Source: Phocoena phocoena (Eukaryota; Chordata; Mammalia; Artiodactyla; Phocoenidae). From it: a DNA stretch of 64,000 nt. The translations under genes were made by a program, and so were the position numbers. The notes beneath the pieces are model-generated. The model was not told the DNA's origin, searched no databases, and saw only the letters and a program-made list of their open reading frames with translations. This document shows positions 58,961-64,000 of the stretch, piece by piece; position 1 is the first letter of the stretch; each line of letters opens with the position of its first letter. The stretch spans positions 42,239,124 to 42,303,123 of the forward strand of contig NC_089226.1 of the NCBI RefSeq assembly GCF_963924675.1. Direction: 5' to 3'.

Positions 58961-59685
58961 GTGAGTGAAAGGGCCACCCCAGGTCTCAGTGGGGTATGGT
59001 GGTGGTGGCGGTGGACATGAAACAAACATTTACAATCTCTGAAGACCAGGCATCTTGGGACTCTGGGCAAACCACTGTGAAGTAGCCTTTGCAGCCCAGG
59101 CCTCACTTCCAGGTCAGGAGCTAACTCAGTGGGACAGGGCTGTGCTCAAGACAGCTTTCGGCCCCAGCTGTGGATTCAGGACATTTCCAGGGCCTGCATA
59201 AAGGTCAAATATTGATTTAGCATCACTCCTCTAAGATCTCCTCAGTTGCACTGGGAAAGGATTGACAAATAAGAAACCGCCAATGATCAACCCAGAGAAT
59301 TATTCGAGGGAAATGAAATGAACTGTTGGCAGTACAATGAAATAAATTACGTTTTTCTTCTGCTCCAGCTCACCGAGAGGAAGGAAAGAAGGAAGCCGAG
59401 GCCATTAACATTCTTAGCAAACAAAGCAAAACTGGATGTCAGTTACTGCTTTCCTCTGTACGTGTTGTTCATAGATGTGTCTGGCCTGATCACAGGAGAA
59501 TTACGGCTCTCATACCATAAACAGCACTGATCCATAGACTCCCTCCGAGACTATGAGGGGGGGATTCTGCAATAGTATTTTACAGCTTGAAACAATGTAT
59601 AATATAAACCCCTAATTGAATGGTAATGGTCTACTTTGTCACCCTGAGCTACACAAGTGCCAATAACATCATGAGTGACACTTAC
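58961..59685. other. Unique non-coding DNA
   Basis: A pyrimidine run and ctccag near 59354-59369 look like a splice acceptor (ttcttctgctccag). The following frame ends at a stop at 59530 without a recognisable product. Not called as an exon. Confidence 0.4.
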
Positions 59686-59689
59686 CCTG

Positions 59690-59850
59690 GTTAGGCTCTC
59701 TGGCTATGTATGACTTCATTCATTCCTCACAATAGCTATTACCCCCATTTCACAGGTGGGGGAATCGAGGTTCGGAGGGTGCTAATTTTGAAATCACATC
59801 TCCCTAATGCTAGAGCCAGTGTTCTTAACCCTGTGCTCGCATAATGCACT
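59690..59850 (-). repeat. MIR SINE copy
   Basis: attcctcacaatagctatta, cccatttcacaggtggggga and gccagtgttcttaaccctgt fit reverse MIR. Confidence 0.68.
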
Positions 59851-59924
59851 GGGAAAATAAATGTTAATCTAGCTGTGGTTCTCCTGTTTTAGGCAGAAAC
59901 TTTCTCTTCCAGGAGACATTGCTT

Positions 59925-60225
59925 TCTGCTTTGAATGTCTTTACAACCTCCGCTGCCTCCGCAACTTTACTCTGCTTCTACTCATCCTTCTGGAGTCTGT
60001 GAAGGCACCCCTACTTCTAAGAAGCCCTCTCTGGCCTCTCCCTCTCATCTGACTTTGCACAGCCCCTCTATCACATTTCTGCCATTAAATTAATAATTCT
60101 GCTTGCTTAATATCTTGTTTCCCCCACTGCTAGACCATGGACTCCTTGAGGTCAAAGGCCATTACTTAGTGAGCCTGTGTCCCCAGTGCCTGGCATAGTA
60201 AGTGTTCATTTATTATATGAAAGAT
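59925..60225 (+). repeat. L2 LINE 3' end
   Basis: taagaagccctctctggcct, gaccatggactccttgaggt and cagtgcctggcatagtaagt follow L2 order. Confidence 0.65.
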
Positions 60226-60229
60226 GACT

Positions 60230-60465
60230 CCGGAATACCTGATAATTAGTAGGAGCATGTTTTCTAATCACAAGAGAGTGGGAGGTGGTTTAAAAGATTA
60301 CCTTCCTCTAGGATGGAGGCTTTGCTTTCATCAGTATCCCCAGCGGAGCACCTGGTCGGAGTAGATATGCAATCAAGTGAATGTAACGGAACCAGAAAAA
60401 TCCTACCAAAAATATACTCAACTACACAAAAGAAAAGACCAAGCTCAAGAGGGAATGAAGAAGGT
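60230..60465. other. Unique non-coding DNA
   Basis: Nothing supported. Confidence 0.4.
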
Positions 60466-60469
60466 CATT

Positions 60470-60725
60470 CAAGGTGGCCAAGCACAGTAGGAACCATTTG
60501 GGACTCTGGAGTGAGAGAGAGACCTGGGTTCAATCCCAGCTCTGTCACTGCCTGGAACTTGATCTAGCAATTAAGTCGCTGAAACTCAGTTTCTTCATCT
60601 GAAAATGGTGGATAGTAATAATGTCAACATTAAAGGTCAGTTGTGAGAATTATTTACAATACTATGTATACGAATCTTAGCAAAAAGCTTAGCATCATGT
60701 TTGCGCTAATAAATATAGCTGCCTA
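60470..60725 (+). repeat. MIR SINE copy, well preserved
   Basis: tgggactctggagtgagaga, cctgggttcaatcccagctc, tgaaactcagtttcttcatc and gttgtgagaattatttacaa are in MIR order. Confidence 0.75.
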
Positions 60726-60729
60726 CTCC

Positions 60730-60955
60730 ACTCTTTTCCAACAGATTTGCGAAGGTCATGAAATACACTTTTCTTGAAAACTGTTGCTAATCTGATATGT
60801 AGGTGGGGGTGAGTAGGTATCCATGATTCCACATCAATAGTATATAAATTGTGGAACTAATTTTTTCAGGTTGAATTCTAGGCATATGAAAAATCTTCCA
60901 CATGCTGTTCTCAAGTAGTGCCAATTACTTGCACATAGCACATTTTATGTTATAT
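60730..60955. other. Unique non-coding DNA
   Basis: Nothing supported. Confidence 0.4.
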
Positions 60956-60959
60956 TTTA

Positions 60960-61085
60960 TGGCAATTTTTATATTGTGTTTTCTTTCTATACTGTGAGTT
61001 ACTTAGGGCAGAAATTGTCTCTAATTCACCTTTCCTTGGGATTTGGATGTAGTACAATGCCCGGCATACAGTAGATACTTTTTAT
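60960..61085 (+). repeat. L2 LINE 3' fragment
   Basis: gagttacttagggcagaaat and tacaatgcccggcatacagt match the L2 end. Confidence 0.55.
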
Positions 61086-62065
61086 TTTTAGCACTGATCA
61101 CAACTGTTTTTGAAAGGTTTTTTAAAGTGTAATTATGTTTTACATATGTCTTTCCTAAGAAGTTGTGAGAATCAAAGAGCGTTAAGAGAGTAAAGGAAAC
61201 TGCCTGACTACTGGTACTTATTTAATTGTACTACCGTCAATACTAGGACCTCTGCAAAAGAGCACATTTTGAGCCATGGGACTTCGGAGGCAAATACCCC
61301 CCTCCATGTCTACCACTGCTCACACTCTGGGAAGGGCTGTTCTAGGGTGTGGGTCACAGAGGTGACGACAGGGAGTCCCACGGGCTGTGCAGTCACTCAG
61401 CACTATCTCCCCAATGTCTCCCACAGTGTCAGGTATGCAGCAAATGCTCAGAAAGTATTGATATTGAATGCTTCAATCACCAGAGAGGGAAATAAGAGCT
61501 ATGGGAAAGAATCCCACAGAGCGTGTTTCCCAGCTATAGGTAGGTGTGACACTTACCTCCTTTATTAGGTGGTTCTGACTTCAGGGTGCATGAGGGTCAC
61601 CTGGAAAAGTTAGTAAGATGCAGCTGGAGGTGCTGGTGAGGATCGAGGAGAAAACTCTAGGTGCCGATAGAAATTCTATTCTGGCAGGAGAGCATGCGTG
61701 CTATTCCAAGGCAACTCCAGCAGAGCTGCAGAGCTTGGATGTGAGTCCAGCAGGCTTATGACGGGTCATCTGGGGAGGCAGTCTCAGAATCCAGGCAGGA
61801 GGAAAAACATCAAGCAGCCTTTCAATGTGGTGTGGTCCCTAATCATTGGATTGAACATGAGGAAAAGACTTGGGTCTGTGGGAGATGGATTGACTGGAAC
61901 AAAGTTGGACTTCTGTTTTAGAGGCATGGTCTTGCCATGAACCTTAATAAGTCAGAGTTCAGAAACAAGAACTAGCACTTGAGATGGGGTCTGATGAGCT
62001 GCATCTTTTCCTTTATGACACAGACACAGCTCAAGCATCTCCCCACTGCAGCTTGCTTCTGCCTC
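61086..62065. other. Unique non-coding DNA
   Basis: tgtcaggtatgcagcaaatg near 61428 may be a short L2 end. Otherwise no supported feature. Confidence 0.42.
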
Positions 62066-62069
62066 TTGC

Positions 62070-62270
62070 GTTGTAGTCATCACACTGCATTGCACTGGTC
62101 TGTTTATATTTCTGTCTCCCTCACTCTGTGGTGAACAGCTTGAGAGTATGGGCCATGGTTTGTTTTTGTCGTTATTATGATTTGACTTCTTGTCCGTAGT
62201 ACTTATCTCAGAGCCTGGCATATGATATCTGTTTACTGAATGATGGCATAAGTGGATTGGTGGGTGGATT
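62070..62270 (+). repeat. L2-like 3' fragment
   Basis: gtgaacagcttgagagtatg and atctcagagcctggcatatg fit an L2 end. Confidence 0.5.
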
Positions 62271-62274
62271 TGTG

Positions 62275-63085
62275 AATGATTTCTTTTCCTTTCCTCCCCC
62301 AATGCCCCGTTAGGAGAGAGGTGTTTACATCCCTCTTGGAGGAAAGCAGGGCACTCCTAGGAGCTGAAGCAGCTTTGAATGTGTGTGTGGGAATTAAATG
62401 GTCCCAGTTGTGGAAAAAGGCAAACCAAAGAGGTAGAGGCCAGAAGAAGAAAAACTTTGAACAACTAGTCTTTCATCATTGGTCATTGACACCTTGGTGT
62501 GGCTGAATCTATTATACTTTTTTATCAATGCAGCTTATCAGAGTGTGAGGAAGGTGGGAAGGAGCAAGAAAAAGTTTACATTAATTGTATATTTTTTGCA
62601 TTTTGCATATTTTTTATTCATATGTTCAAATTTAAACCTTACAAGACTTTTATGAAACAGATTTATTATTGCCCCTTTAAAGAAGCGGAAACTGAATAAT
62701 TAAGATCACAGTGGTACTCCAGGGCAGTCTAGAGCTGGAGGAACTCACTGCTGAGTGCTCACCCTAACTTGGGACTCTGGGAGTAGAAGAAGGAGATTAT
62801 GAGCTCATTGGATGCCTGGGGAGAGGGAGGTCTGGTCTCATATATCACTTCAGTACCTTTGACACACACAACAGGACCACCAAGACATGGCAAACCTTCT
62901 AGGAGCGATTTCGTCAATTCTTATTTGTTTCTCACTGATAATTCTGTGTGTTCCCCATGGCTTCTGTGTAGTTTTATTATACTGATTAATCTAATTATCA
63001 GCCATAGGAAAAATGGCATTTATGCAGTTAATAACCAGCAATCTGTGGCACTTGGTACTAGGGGCACAAGAATAATAAAAATATA
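62275..63085. other. Unique non-coding DNA with a MIR-like remnant
   Basis: At 62640-62745, agaagcggaaactgaataat and tcacagtggtactccagggc may be part of a reverse MIR. The rest is unassigned. Confidence 0.42.
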
Positions 63086-63089
63086 GTTA

Positions 63090-63310
63090 CTTTTTGTTGA
63101 GTAACTGGAACAATGCTACCATTTCCCTCGTATTCTCTTAATTCGTCCTCACATGAACCCTATGAAGTAGGTTTTATTATCATCTCCAACTGGCAGATGA
63201 AGAAAAGAAGGCTCAAAAGGTTAACTAACTTAGCTCTGCCACTTTCAAGTTCTGAGCTTGGATAACTCTTTTTGACTTCAACACCTGTATCCTTTGTATT
63301 ACAGCATGCA
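63090..63310 (-). repeat. MIR SINE copy
   Basis: gttgagtaactggaacaatg, attcgtcctcacatgaaccc, cagatgaagaaaagaaggct and acacctgtatcctttgtatt fit reverse MIR. Confidence 0.68.
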
Positions 63311-64000
63311 TGGATCAGGGGTTCATTTGGGGAGCTATATTATAAGTGTATAATTAAATATAATAACTGACACAAGTGCTTTAATAGATGTTACAAAAAC
63401 TGGTAGGGCTAGTCAATTCTTTAGCCAGAGAAGGTGGTAGTATGGTGGAGGGGATGTTCAAATTGAGCCTTAAATGAGGAATAGTTTGTTAAAAAGTTGC
63501 TTTTTTGCCTCGTGTATTAAAATCACTTAAAATTTCAACAAACAGATGGAATGAAAAATGTGTCCAATGTACGCAGCTTCCCTTTGCTCTAATGCCCATC
63601 ACCTCCTATGCTTCCTTGGGACTTGCCTTCTTTCTATCACAATCCTATTGGTGGCTACGCCTGGGTTCATGTTCATGGTTAAACTGATGGTCCATCTGTT
63701 CCCAATTGAAAGAACAAATCTTCTGCTGTAAACCTTGAATATAGAACTGTTACCTAGTTAAGGCAGAACTGTCAAACATCTTCTCTTCCAAAGGCCAGAG
63801 AACATTTTTAGCAATGTGTTCATGTGTCTCTATTGCTCCTTCAGGGCTGTGCTATAGTCAAGAATATTTCAGGAGATTTCCTGCTGGTGCTGGAGGAGTT
63901 TGTGCATAGATTTAAGTAATAAATTGGCAGTCATTACACATATGAGAAGAACATTCAATATCCTCCGGTAAAATTTATAATTGACTCCTTAGGCAAGACA
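63311..64000. other. Unique non-coding DNA
   Basis: No supported exon or repeat up to the window end. Confidence 0.45.

Noticed and set aside
59354..59530. Acceptor-like ttcttctgctccag followed by an open frame
   Set aside because: The frame is short and has no recognisable product or polyadenylation signal. Pyrimidine-AG words are common by chance.

Overview
This window is mammalian nuclear DNA, most likely from a cetacean and probably a toothed whale. The key evidence is nine copies of a tRNA-derived SINE with the GC-rich CHR-2 body (starting near ggcttccctggtggcgcag and passing through gtgccccggtccgggaagat), a family known from cetaceans. There is also one older CHR-1-like copy and several artiodactyl/cetacean-type L1 3' ends. 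I saw no ruminant BovB or Bov-tA elements. There are no bacterial, phage or plasmid features, no operons and no CRISPR array.

The DNA is AT-rich, has no CpG island, and holds almost no coding sequence. It reads as intron or intergenic DNA. The only stretch that looks like a real exon is at 47708-47982 on the minus strand: a strong splice acceptor followed by 90 codons and a stop, next to a repeat-poor block (about 43970-47700) that could be its 3' UTR. I could not name the gene. Most other long reading frames are translated repeats.

Layout. 1-8000: unique AT-rich sequence with MIR copies and an MLT1-type LTR. 8000-21150: two SINEs at the edges and one inside, a truncated L1 with target-site duplication (TSD), two copies of one MaLR-like LTR in opposite orientations, and TA/CA microsatellites. 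21480-23130: a nested graveyard, with an ancient L1 interrupted by an MLT1 LTR and by a second L1 3' end. 24789-25072: a small twin-primed L1. 25085-25700: a unique block with retained CpGs. 26676-27988: two perfectly identical 175-bp direct copies 1138 bp apart. 28185-35460: LTR-like sequence, a long TTTC microsatellite, L2, MIR and SINEs. 37000-43960: L2, MIR, SINEs, and an L1 carrying a mariner-type MITE. 43970-48480: repeat-poor block with the candidate exon. 48493-64000: a second, larger twin-primed L1, further L1 3' ends, SINEs, and many MIR/L2 fossils.

No set of genes works together here, and I found no new biological system. The points most worth checking are the 175-bp perfect duplication, the candidate terminal exon, the MITE hairpin inside an L1, the two twin-primed L1s, the internally deleted SINE variants, and the strong strand bias of young retroelements (15 of 16 on the minus strand). 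Repeat family names come from recognising consensus-like sequence by eye, not from a database search. Boundaries without a TSD are approximate.
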